A stretch of 64,000 nucleotides of DNA. It comes from Lacustribacter sp964440375. GTDB lineage: Bacteria > Pseudomonadota > Gammaproteobacteria > Burkholderiales > Burkholderiaceae_A. Below the pieces are notes generated by a model. It did not search any database. It was not told the DNA's origin and was given only the letters and a program-made list of their open reading frames with translations. Location: NCBI GenBank assembly GCA_964440375.1, contig CAYTRY010000003.1, forward strand, positions 1-64,000. The letters run 5' to 3'. This document shows positions 8,635-16,284 of this stretch, piece after piece (positions within the stretch are counted from its first letter, which is position 1; the number at the start of each line of letters is the position of its first letter). The translations under genes and the position numbers were made by a program.

Positions 8635-9150
8635 ATGTCTGCCATGGCAAATCCCATGATTCGACTGATTGTGAATAGCAAGCAGGTCGAGATTCAGGCA
8701 GACCCGATGACCAGTCTGCTGGATGTTTTGCGTGAGCACTGTCATCTGACCGGAACCCATCAGGGCTGCGATACGGTGCAGTGTGGTGCCTGCACCGTAT
8801 TGATCGATGGCCGGGCAGTAAAGTCGTGTAATCGGCTCGCGCTGCAATGCCAAGGCATGCAGATCACCACCATCGAGGGCATCGCATCTCAAGATGGGCC
8901 CTTGCATCCTGTGCAGATGGCCTTTAGTCAGCATCATGCCTTGCAGTGTGGTTTTTGTACTCCAGGCCTGATCATGCGGTCCATCGCCTTGATTCAGGAC
9001 CAGGCAGCCTCTGATGAGGAGTCCGTGCGGGCTGCCTTATCTGGAAATCTCTGCCGCTGCACCGGATATGAAGGAATCGTGCGCGCGGTTTGTGAACTCT
9101 TGCGCAGCCCGAAGGCTGCCACCGATCAAGTGCTGCCGGATCATTCATGA
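8635..9150 (+). CDS. Molybdenum hydroxylase [2Fe-2S] subunit
   Basis: 171 residues, the small subunit of a three-component molybdenum hydroxylase, passing electrons from the Mo site to FAD. The N-terminal plant-ferredoxin-type cluster ligands lie in HQGCDTVQCGACTVLIDG and the partner cysteine in AVKSCN. The C-terminal helical-domain cluster lies in LQCGFCTPGLIMR and GNLCRCTGYEGIV. All eight cysteines expected for the two clusters are present. It overlaps the next gene by 4 bases (ATGA), which points to translational coupling. Confidence 0.95.
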   Translation: MSAMANPMIRLIVNSKQVEIQADPMTSLLDVLREHCHLTGTHQGCDTVQCGACTVLIDGRAVKSCNRLALQCQGMQITTIEGIASQDGPLHPVQMAFSQHHALQCGFCTPGLIMRSIALIQDQAASDEESVRAALSGNLCRCTGYEGIVRAVCELLRSPKAATDQVLPDHS

Positions 9151-10598
9151 ACACGGCCTATTTGCGCGCTGAGAGTGTTGAGCAGGCGATTGGCTGGCTG
9201 CAGCGTTATCCGCAGTCACGGCTCTTGGCCGGAGGTCAGAGTCTGCTGCCGATGCTTCGCTGGGGATTGGGCGAAGCTTCTCATTTAATCGACCTTCAAG
9301 ATATCGGCCAGCTGCGATCCATTGAAAATGCCGAAAATGACTTATGGATTGGGGCGATGGTGACCCACGCAGAGATTGCGCGACATCCACGGGTTCGTGA
9401 AATCCAGCCTTTTTTTGCGCAGGTGGCGGCCCAGATCGCAGATGCCCAGGTCCGCGAGGTGGGCACGATCGGCGGATCCATTGCCCACCATGATCCTGCC
9501 GCCTGCTGGCCAGCCGCCGTTTTGGCGGGCCAGGCCGTGCTTGTGACTTCTGAGCGACAAATCACAGCAGATGATTTTTTTCCTGGGCTCTTTGCGACGT
9601 CACTACGGCGCGATGAAATCCTGCTGGGAATTCGTGTGCGTCATGGGGTGCGGGGCGCCTATCGTAAGCACGAGCATCCGGCATCTCGGTTCGCAATGCC
9701 GGGCGTGGCCCTTGCGCATATGCCCGAGGGCGCAATTCGCATTGCAGTCACTGGCCTTGGCCAGGGCGTCGTGCGATGGCAGGAGGCGGAGCAGGCCCTG
9801 GCGGGCCGCTTTAGCCAGCATGCCCTAGATAATCTTGATCTGCCGGTCCACCATGCCGAGAGCGACGTGCATGCCAGCGCTGAATACCGATGCTATTTGG
9901 CCCGGGTGCTTTGTCGTCGATTGGTGGCATCGCTGGCAGGCGAGGATCCAGAGCCCTTACTGCCGAAACGGTCGGCGGCCCCTGGCCTGTCGCCATCGAC
10001 ACTGCCAGCAGGTTTAACGTCAACCACAAGTGTGGATTCCACATTTCGCATTCAGGGCGAGGCCTTGTTGACCGCATCACCAGATGTCATCTGGCAGACA
10101 GTGCTGAAATCAGAAGTGCTTAAGGCCTGCATTCCCGGATGCGATCAGATTCAGGAAGTTGCGCCGCTGCGCTATGAGGCCCAGGTCCGCGTTGGCCTTG
10201 GACCGATTGCCGCGCGATTCTCAAGCCAGGTACGCCTTACTGTGATCGAACCTGTATCGGCCAGTCGGGCTGCACACTTTATCTTGCAGGCTGAGGGCGA
10301 TGCGGGCCGGCTTGGCCAGGCGCAGGCAAAGATCGATATCCATTTGCATCCGACTGCGCAGGGCACTCGGCTGACCTGGTCGGCCCTGCCACAGCTTCAG
10401 GGCCAGCTTGCGCAGGTAGGCCAGCGGCTCACGCAGATCAGTGCCAAACGATTAAGTGAAGAATTTTTCATTCGCCTGTCTGCAATACTTGGTGGCGAGC
10501 CTTTGGCATCAGTCCGTAGGCCGCGATGGTCTCGGCTGGCCCATGCGTTTGGCCGCTGGTGGCATCGTCTAATTGGAAAAAAAGGAGAATCCCGATGA
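9147..10598 (+). CDS. Molybdenum hydroxylase FAD subunit fused to CoxG domain
   Basis: 483 residues in two parts. Residues 1 to about 270 are a CoxM/FAD-binding-5 subunit, with the FAD loops LLAGGQSLLPMLRWG and TIGGSIAHHDPAA, followed by the CO-dehydrogenase flavoprotein C-terminal domain. After a low-complexity linker (about 275-300), residues 300-455 form an SRPBCC fold of the CoxG type: PDVIWQTVLKSEVLKACIPGC, then LGPIAARFSSQVRL and the C-terminal helix QISAKRLSEEFF. CoxG is normally a separate small protein that holds CO dehydrogenase at the membrane. The fusion suggests this hydroxylase is likewise membrane-associated (inference). It overlaps the dioxygenase start by 4 bases. Confidence 0.9.
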   Translation: MNTAYLRAESVEQAIGWLQRYPQSRLLAGGQSLLPMLRWGLGEASHLIDLQDIGQLRSIENAENDLWIGAMVTHAEIARHPRVREIQPFFAQVAAQIADAQVREVGTIGGSIAHHDPAACWPAAVLAGQAVLVTSERQITADDFFPGLFATSLRRDEILLGIRVRHGVRGAYRKHEHPASRFAMPGVALAHMPEGAIRIAVTGLGQGVVRWQEAEQALAGRFSQHALDNLDLPVHHAESDVHASAEYRCYLARVLCRRLVASLAGEDPEPLLPKRSAAPGLSPSTLPAGLTSTTSVDSTFRIQGEALLTASPDVIWQTVLKSEVLKACIPGCDQIQEVAPLRYEAQVRVGLGPIAARFSSQVRLTVIEPVSASRAAHFILQAEGDAGRLGQAQAKIDIHLHPTAQGTRLTWSALPQLQGQLAQVGQRLTQISAKRLSEEFFIRLSAILGGEPLASVRRPRWSRLAHAFGRWWHRLIGKKGESR

Positions 10599-11188
10599 CC
10601 GCATCGTCTGTATTTCATTACAGCGCGCCGATTAATTTCTCAGAGTGGCTGCAGGACCATCAGCACCAACTGAAGCCGCCAGTCGGAAATCAACAGGTCT
10701 GGCCGAACTCTGATTTGATCTGCACGGTAGTCGGGGGTCCCAATCAGCGGACCGATTTTCATGATGATCCCTACGAGGAATATTTTCATCAATTTAAAGG
10801 CAATGCCTCTTTACTGATCGCGGATCGGGGCAAATTCGAGCGGGTGCATCTGCGTGAAGGCGACATTTTTTTGCTGCCGGCCCATGTCCGGCATTCGCCC
10901 CAGCGCCCCGAGCCGGGCAGCCTTTGCACGGTCATTGAGCGTTCACGGCCCCACGGCGTCATCGACGCCTTTGAATGGTATTGCGCGAAATGTGGCACGC
11001 GTGTTACACGACGCGAGGTGCAACTGCTGAGCATCGTCGAAGATCTGCCGAAGACTTACGCAGCCTTTTACGATTCCAGCGAATCAGAGCGGCGTTGTCC
11101 TGAATGCGGCACAGTTCACAGCGGCCGCGATTGGCAGTCCTGGCATCAGCTCTGTGCAGAGCATTTTCCCCAGGCAGCGCTTCGATAG
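10595..11188 (+). CDS. nbaC: 3-hydroxyanthranilate 3,4-dioxygenase
   Basis: 197 residues, a cupin extradiol dioxygenase that opens 3-hydroxyanthranilate to 2-amino-3-carboxymuconate semialdehyde. The Fe(II) and substrate residues are all visible: RTDFHDDPYEEYFHQFKG supplies Arg, His and Glu, and LLPAHVRHSPQRP supplies the second His and Arg. A C-terminal rubredoxin-like site (CAKCG ... CPECG) is typical of the bacterial, dimeric form. The ATG chosen has AAAGGAG upstream and overlaps the previous stop. It is the last gene of the molybdenum-hydroxylase operon, which suggests the hydroxylase product feeds ring cleavage. No aminocarboxymuconate-semialdehyde decarboxylase is seen in the window. 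Confidence 0.92.
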   Translation: MTASSVFHYSAPINFSEWLQDHQHQLKPPVGNQQVWPNSDLICTVVGGPNQRTDFHDDPYEEYFHQFKGNASLLIADRGKFERVHLREGDIFLLPAHVRHSPQRPEPGSLCTVIERSRPHGVIDAFEWYCAKCGTRVTRREVQLLSIVEDLPKTYAAFYDSSESERRCPECGTVHSGRDWQSWHQLCAEHFPQAALR

Positions 11189-11213
11189 CAGCGACGCCGG
11201 AGATCAGGACTTT

Positions 11214-11927
11214 CTAAACGCCGAGGGACTCGCGCAAATCGTGCCGCGATGCCAGCAGATCCTGGGATGAACCCTGCCAGAGCGTGCGGCCCTTCTCGAG
11301 CAGAAAATGCCGATCGGCAAGCCGCATGAGTGGCACTAGATTTTTATCGATGATAAGTATCGACAACCCGGAGGCCTTCAGGGTCTGCAGGCAATCCCAG
11401 ATCTCTGCACGCACCAAAGGAGCGAGCCCTTCGGTGGCTTCATCAAGAATTAGCAGCTGCGGGTTGGTCATCAGGGCCCGGCCAATGGCGAGCATCTGCT
11501 GCTCTCCGCCGGAGAGGTTGGCACCGAGATTTTTTGCCCGCTCCTTGAGCCGCGGAAACAGACTGTAGACACGTTCGAGGGTCCAGGGCTCGGCATGGCC
11601 GAGCCGATTGCCAGCGGTGGCAACAAGATTTTCTCGAACCGAGAGATTGGGAAATACCTGGCGTTGTTCCGGCACAAGCCCGATACCCAGGCGGGCCACT
11701 TTATAAGAAGGCCAGCCGGTAATGTCTTGGCCTTTGAACATGACACGCCCATGACGCGGCGTCATGATGCCCATGATGGAGCGCACGGTCGTAGTTTTTC
11801 CCATGCCGTTTCTGCCCAGTAGGGTGACGAATTCTCCTGAGGCGACCTCAAGCTGAACATCAAAAAGCGCCTGTGCATCGCCATAAAAACTCTGGATGGC
11901 CTCGACCCGCAGCAGATGTTCGCTCAC
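11214..11927 (-). CDS. livF: Liv-type ABC transporter ATPase LivF (system 1)
   Basis: 237-residue ATPase, second of the two in a branched-chain-amino-acid/aromatic-acid-type importer. Walker A is GRNGMGKTT, signature LSGGEQQM, Walker B LLILDEATEGLAP. GLVPEQRQVFPNLSVRENL is characteristic of LivF. Last gene of the livK-H-M-G-F set; it overlaps livG by 4 bases and converges on the dioxygenase gene. Given the neighbouring anthranilate operon and the shared palindrome upstream of livK, the cargo is probably anthranilate or a related aromatic acid (inference). Confidence 0.9.
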   Translation of the reverse strand: MSEHLLRVEAIQSFYGDAQALFDVQLEVASGEFVTLLGRNGMGKTTTVRSIMGIMTPRHGRVMFKGQDITGWPSYKVARLGIGLVPEQRQVFPNLSVRENLVATAGNRLGHAEPWTLERVYSLFPRLKERAKNLGANLSGGEQQMLAIGRALMTNPQLLILDEATEGLAPLVRAEIWDCLQTLKASGLSILIIDKNLVPLMRLADRHFLLEKGRTLWQGSSQDLLASRHDLRESLGV

Positions 11928-12679
11928 TGGGGAAGCTCCTCGTCGCCGAGATAGGCCGTGCGGACATCCGGGTTGTCGCGAATTTCCGCGGGCCGGCCCG
12001 ATGCAATGATGCGTCCATTGACCAGCACTGAAATCGTATCGGCCAAGGCAAAGACTGCCTGCATATCGTGTTCGACAAGCAGAATGCTATAGCGGCCCTT
12101 AAAAGAGGCGAGTAAATCGACGACCGAGTGAGTCTCGTGATGGCTCATACCTGCAGTGGGCTCATCGAGTAGCAAGACACGCGGCTCGGCAACCAGCACC
12201 ATTGCGAGCTCGAGCTGACGACGCTCTCCATGGGCCAGCTCACTGACATGGCGCTCTGCTCGACTGGAAAGCCCGGCCTGTGCGATTGCCTGCTCGGCCC
12301 GTGTGGTCTGCTCGGCACGAGAAAGTAGTGGCCGCCAAGTATCAAAACTATTGCCGCGGTGGGCCTGCAGGGCAAGCGCCACGCATTGCAGGACTGTGAA
12401 CTCTGGAAATGTTGAAGAGATCTGATACGACCTGCCCAGGCCCGACAGGGCCCGCTGCCATGAGGTCTGATGGGTGATGGTTTGGCCGAGCAGATCAATC
12501 TCCCCGCTGTCTGGACTGAGATCGCCGCTGAGCTGGCCAATCAATGTTGTTTTGCCCGCACCATTCGGACCAATGATGGCGTGGACCTCTCCGGCGGCGA
12601 GACTAAGACTGACCTGATCGGTTGCGAGCAGGCCGCCATAGCGCTTGACCAGCGCATGCGTTTGCAGCGCCGGGCTCAT
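11924..12679 (-). CDS. livG: Liv-type ABC transporter ATPase LivG (system 1)
   Basis: 251-residue ATPase with Walker A GPNGAGKTTLIGQL, signature region ELAHGERRQLELA, Walker B VLLLDEPTAGMSHHE and the LivG-type C-terminal end (EIRDNPDVRTAYLGDEE). The signature is the degenerate S/AHGERR form usual for LivG. It works as a heterodimer with the LivF-type protein encoded just downstream to power import through LivH/LivM. It overlaps both neighbours by 4 bases. Confidence 0.9.
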   Translation of the reverse strand: MSPALQTHALVKRYGGLLATDQVSLSLAAGEVHAIIGPNGAGKTTLIGQLSGDLSPDSGEIDLLGQTITHQTSWQRALSGLGRSYQISSTFPEFTVLQCVALALQAHRGNSFDTWRPLLSRAEQTTRAEQAIAQAGLSSRAERHVSELAHGERRQLELAMVLVAEPRVLLLDEPTAGMSHHETHSVVDLLASFKGRYSILLVEHDMQAVFALADTISVLVNGRIIASGRPAEIRDNPDVRTAYLGDEELPQ

Positions 12680-13620
12680 GGCGACGATTTACCGCGCATC
12701 AGATATCCCACCAGGCCTCGGCGGGCGGTCATGACCACCAGCACAATCAATGGCCCGAGAATAATTGGCCAGTGGGATGTCCAGGCCTTCAGCAATTCCT
12801 CGCAGACCAAGAGCACCAGTGTGCCAATGAGCGGCCCTGCCACAGTGCCCATTCCGCCCAGCACGACCATCACAATGAGCTCTCCAGAGATGGTCCAGTT
12901 CAGGTAGGCGGGCGAGGTATAGCCGGTGAGATTGGCATACAGCAGGCCGGCCAAGCCAGCGATGACGCAGGCCAGCACATAGGCACTCAGCTTGTAGCGC
13001 AGCGTGGGAAATCCAAGGGACTTCATCCGTGCTTCGTTCATGCGGCAGCCCTGTAGCACCAACCCAAAGGGGGCTTGGATCATGCGTTGTTTCCACCACA
13101 GCACCAGGGCCACCAGCACAAATGCGGCGTAGTAAAGGGTAATGGGCGAGCCCAGATGAATGAATCCGAAATCGCTTTTCAGGCTAATCGAGAGTCCGTC
13201 GTCGCCGCCATATTGTTTCAGGCTGACAAAGAGGTAGTAAAACATCTGCGCAAAGGCCAGCGTAATCATGATGAAAGAAATCCCCGTGGTCCGCAGCGAG
13301 ACCCAGCCTGTGAGAAGACCGACGACAGCGCAGGAGGCCACGGTGACCAGCAGCTGCAGCCATCCGTTATCGATTTGATAGTGGGCCAGAAGCCCGACGC
13401 TGTAGGCACCCAGGCCAAGGTAGAGGGCATGACCAAAGCTCACCAAACCACCAAAGCCCAGAATGATATTCAGGCTGAGTGCGGCAAGTGCAAAGATGAG
13501 CACCCGAGATAAGAACGTGATGAGAAAGGGCTCTCCCGCCCACTGTGCGTAAAGCGGAACAAAAGCCAGCAGCGCCAGCAGCCCAATTAACAGCCGGTTG
13601 ACCATCGGTGAAGCTGTCAT
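12676..13620 (-). CDS. livM: Liv-type ABC transporter permease LivM (system 1)
   Basis: 314-residue inner-membrane permease with about nine hydrophobic helices. LSLNIILGFGGLVSFGHALYLG is the LivM family hallmark and AGLLYANLTGYTSPAYLNW the coupling region. The start is set at the ATG overlapping the livH stop (ATGA); an open frame runs 21 codons further upstream but inside livH. It pairs with the LivH-type permease to form the membrane channel of system 1. Confidence 0.88.
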   Translation of the reverse strand: MTASPMVNRLLIGLLALLAFVPLYAQWAGEPFLITFLSRVLIFALAALSLNIILGFGGLVSFGHALYLGLGAYSVGLLAHYQIDNGWLQLLVTVASCAVVGLLTGWVSLRTTGISFIMITLAFAQMFYYLFVSLKQYGGDDGLSISLKSDFGFIHLGSPITLYYAAFVLVALVLWWKQRMIQAPFGLVLQGCRMNEARMKSLGFPTLRYKLSAYVLACVIAGLAGLLYANLTGYTSPAYLNWTISGELIVMVVLGGMGTVAGPLIGTLVLLVCEELLKAWTSHWPIILGPLIVLVVMTARRGLVGYLMRGKSSP

Positions 13621-14537
13621 CCGTTTTTCACCGGAAACAAGCCCCTTGGACGCAGTGCCAACACGGTCGCCATAAAGATACAAGTCAGCATGGATGCAAT
13701 CGCAGGGCCTGCCGCCTGGGCAATGCTTCGATCGATGAATTCACGCAGCAGCATTGGTAGGAAGGCCCGGCCAGCAGTATCAATCAGGCCCACCATCAGG
13801 GCGGCATAAAACGCACCCTGTATGGAACCAATGCCACCAATCACGATGACGATCATGACCAGAATCAGCACGGGCTCGCCCATGCCGGGCTGCACCGAGA
13901 GAATCGGCCCGCTCATCAGCCCCGCCACACCGGCAAGCCCACCGCCAAGGGAAAAAATCAATGCATTGAGTAATCCGATGTTGACCCCCAGGGCCGAAAC
14001 CATGGTGGGGTTGACCGATCCGGCCCGAATCAACATGCCCACGCGCGTGCGAGAGATCAGCAGCCAGCAGCCGACTGCGCACAGCAGGCCCACCAGGATG
14101 ATGAAGAACCGATACATGGGGTAGGTCACACCCAGAATGCTGACGGTCCCGGAGAGCGCTGGCGGCACACTCATAAAAACAGGCGAAGCACCCCAGATCC
14201 AGCGGGCGAGTTCATTGAAAAACAAAATTAATCCAAAAGTGGCAAGGACCTGGTCAAGATGGTCACGCATATAAAGATGCTGTGCCATCAGGCGTTCGAT
14301 CACGATGCCCAGCAGGCCGCCGCCTAAGACCGCGACGACTGCCGCCACAATGAAGGATCCGCTGGCTGCCAGTGCGGTGGCAGCAAAGTAGGCCCCCATC
14401 ATGTACATACAGCCGTGGGCCAGATTGACAAAGTTCATGATTCCGAACACGAGCGTAAGCCCGGCAGAAAGCATGAACAACAACACCCCGAGCTGAAGAC
14501 CGTTAAGCAGCTGAATTAAAAATAACGATAGGGTCAT
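13617..14537 (-). CDS. livH: Liv-type ABC transporter permease LivH (system 1)
   Basis: 306-residue permease. Family features: LLNGLQLGVLLFMLSAGLTL at the N-terminus, VFGIMNFVNLAHGCMYMMGA, and the EAA-like loop GLMSGPILSVQPGMGEP followed by VIGGIGSIQGAFYAALMVG. It begins only 19 bases after the binding-protein stop codon, with no terminator between, unlike system 2. Confidence 0.9.
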   Translation of the reverse strand: MTLSLFLIQLLNGLQLGVLLFMLSAGLTLVFGIMNFVNLAHGCMYMMGAYFAATALAASGSFIVAAVVAVLGGGLLGIVIERLMAQHLYMRDHLDQVLATFGLILFFNELARWIWGASPVFMSVPPALSGTVSILGVTYPMYRFFIILVGLLCAVGCWLLISRTRVGMLIRAGSVNPTMVSALGVNIGLLNALIFSLGGGLAGVAGLMSGPILSVQPGMGEPVLILVMIVIVIGGIGSIQGAFYAALMVGLIDTAGRAFLPMLLREFIDRSIAQAAGPAIASMLTCIFMATVLALRPRGLFPVKNG

Positions 14538-14556
14538 CGGCTCGGGGGCAAACGGT

Positions 14557-15732
14557 TTACTTCATCGGGCACTGTGATGCATGGGGATCCGGATGATCCT
14601 TCAGCACCGTTGCGCGGGTTACAAAGGCTGCCTGCCCGCTGCTGTCACGGCCCACATCGACCCGATAGAAGTTACGAATCGGGAACTGATTGTTGTTAAA
14701 GCGAAATGGCCCTGCGACCGAGCGAAAATCCGCCTGCTTTAATGCTGCGCGCAGCGGCTCACGATCAATCTTTCCGCCGGTTTTCAGTAGCGCCGAGTTC
14801 AGCAGCATGGCCGCATCGTAGCTCTGTGCGGCATAGAGAGACGGCACACGGTTGTACTTCTTGCGGAAATCCTCAACAAATTTCTTGTTCTGCGGATTGT
14901 CGAGGTCGGGGCTATAGGGCGATCCGGTAATGACGCCTACCGCAATATCTTTCAGCGCGGGCAGGGTGGTGCCATCAACGGTGGAGGCGGACAAGAGTGG
15001 CACTTTGCCCAGCAGGCCCGCCTGCTGATATTGCTTGACGAAATTCACGCCCATGCCGCCGGGATAAAACACATAGACCGCATCGGGCTTGGCGGCCTGA
15101 AGCTGTGCGATTTCAGCGGAGTAGTCCGGCTGATTGACTGTGGTGTAAACCTCATCGAGTGGCTTGCCTTTGTACTGGCCTTTGAATCCAGACAGCGCAT
15201 CTTTACCCGCCTGATAGTTTGGCGCCATGAGATAGACGCGCTTATAGCCCTGCTCGCGGGCATAGACACCCATGGATTCGTGCAGTGAGTCGTTATTCCA
15301 TGAGGTCGAGAAATACATGGGACTGCAGCCCTTGCCAGTAATCGGGGTTGGGCCCGCATTTGAACCAATCAGAAATACGCCGGCATCTGTGATGGGCTTA
15401 TGAATCGCCATCATCACGTTCGAAAATGTCACGCCCGTGATGATGTTGACCCGATCACGCTCGATTAATTTCTTTGCGATCTCGACGCCAAGGTCAGGCT
15501 TGAGTTGATCATCTTCCTTGATGACTTGCACGGTCTGATTACCAAGCCGGCCGCCCAGATGCTCAATGCCGAGCATCAGGCCATCGTATTGGTCTTGGCC
15601 CAAGGCACCCGCCGGCCCAGACAATGTGCCGATAAAGCCGATCTTCAGCGGCTGGCTCTGGGCATATACCCCAAGGCTGCCAAGGCCGAGCATGCAAGCC
15701 AAGACCGCCGATTTAATTGGTGAAGCTTTCAT
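14557..15732 (-). CDS. Periplasmic binding protein LivK-type (system 1)
   Basis: 391 residues of the periplasmic amino-acid/aromatic-acid binding family. Signal peptide: MKASPIKSAVLACMLGLGSL, with cleavage expected after VYA. The mature start LKIGFIGTLSGPAGALGQDQ is the classic ligand-domain opening. GVTFSNVMMAIHKPITDAGV and VYVFYPGGMGVNFVKQY fit the branch often linked to aromatic substrates. The ATG chosen has AAGGAG 7-8 bases upstream. First gene of the transport operon; a palindrome like that before the aminobenzoyl-CoA operon lies 20-40 bases upstream. Ligand inferred, not shown. Confidence 0.85.
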   Translation of the reverse strand: MKASPIKSAVLACMLGLGSLGVYAQSQPLKIGFIGTLSGPAGALGQDQYDGLMLGIEHLGGRLGNQTVQVIKEDDQLKPDLGVEIAKKLIERDRVNIITGVTFSNVMMAIHKPITDAGVFLIGSNAGPTPITGKGCSPMYFSTSWNNDSLHESMGVYAREQGYKRVYLMAPNYQAGKDALSGFKGQYKGKPLDEVYTTVNQPDYSAEIAQLQAAKPDAVYVFYPGGMGVNFVKQYQQAGLLGKVPLLSASTVDGTTLPALKDIAVGVITGSPYSPDLDNPQNKKFVEDFRKKYNRVPSLYAAQSYDAAMLLNSALLKTGGKIDREPLRAALKQADFRSVAGPFRFNNNQFPIRNFYRVDVGRDSSGQAAFVTRATVLKDHPDPHASQCPMK

Positions 15733-15753
15733 TGACGTCTCCTTATTAAAATG

Positions 15754-15769
15754 CATTTCAAAATTGAAC
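15754..15769. promoter_or_regulatory. Putative MarR operator, copy 2 (livK promoter)
   Basis: Read on the minus strand the site is GTTCAATTTTGAAATG; the core TTCAA-N2-TTGAA is intact. Over 16 aligned bases it matches the palindrome before the aminobenzoyl-CoA operon at 13 positions. It lies just upstream of the livK ribosome-binding site. The candidate binder is the MarR protein encoded at 20023-20553. Confidence 0.45.
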
Positions 15770-15884
15770 CTGAAAGTTGGGCTTCTGGGATCTAGGCGAA
15801 ACCCCGAAGCAGGGTCATGGCGGCACTTTTTCTGCGGCCTGCCGCCGACACGCCGTCACTGGCAGCCGAGGATCGCCGCCCCGG

Positions 15885-16280
15885 TCAGTCAGGAACAACT
15901 GCGGTGGCTTCAATTTCAACCTTCGCCCGATCCTCGACCAAATCGGCGACCTGGACCAGCGCCATGACGGGATAGTGGCGGCCGATAACTTCTTGATACA
16001 CGGCGCCCAGCTCCCGAGCGCGCGCGAGATATTCATGTTTGTCTTTGACATACCAGGTCATCCGAACAATATGCTGTGGACCCGCCTGCGCGCAGGCCAG
16101 TGTCTGCACGATATTGCGCAGGGTCTGGCGGCACTGGCCAATAAAGTCATCGGTTTCGAATTCGGCGTTTTCGTTCCAGCCCACCATGCCTGCGACATAA
16201 ATCTGACGGCCGCGGGCCTCGATGCCATTTGAGTAGCCCTTGGGCTGAGCCCAGCCCGGCGGCTGCAATATATTCCACAT
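15885..16280 (-). CDS. RidA-family protein lacking the usual arginine
   Basis: 131 residues of the YjgF/YER057c/UK114 (Rid) fold, a trimeric family that includes imine/enamine deaminases and 2-aminomuconate deaminase. Seen: RQIYVAGMVGWN, QTLRNIVQTLACAQAG, IVRMTWYVKDKHEY and the end VEIEATAVV. At the position of the catalytic arginine of RidA (P-A-R-S) this protein reads P-V-M-A, so it belongs to an arginine-less subgroup and the standard imine hydrolase activity is doubtful. Last gene of the aminobenzoyl-CoA operon, 4 bases after the ligase stop. A role on an amino-enoyl-CoA or aminomuconate-like intermediate is plausible but inferred. Confidence 0.85.
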   Translation of the reverse strand: MWNILQPPGWAQPKGYSNGIEARGRQIYVAGMVGWNENAEFETDDFIGQCRQTLRNIVQTLACAQAGPQHIVRMTWYVKDKHEYLARARELGAVYQEVIGRHYPVMALVQVADLVEDRAKVEIEATAVVPD

Positions 16281-16284
16281 GAAT

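Noticed and set aside
5497..10598. Aerobic carbon monoxide dehydrogenase (coxMSL)
   Set aside because: The large subunit has YRGAGR, not the AYxCSFR loop of true CO dehydrogenase, and the context is aromatic catabolism.
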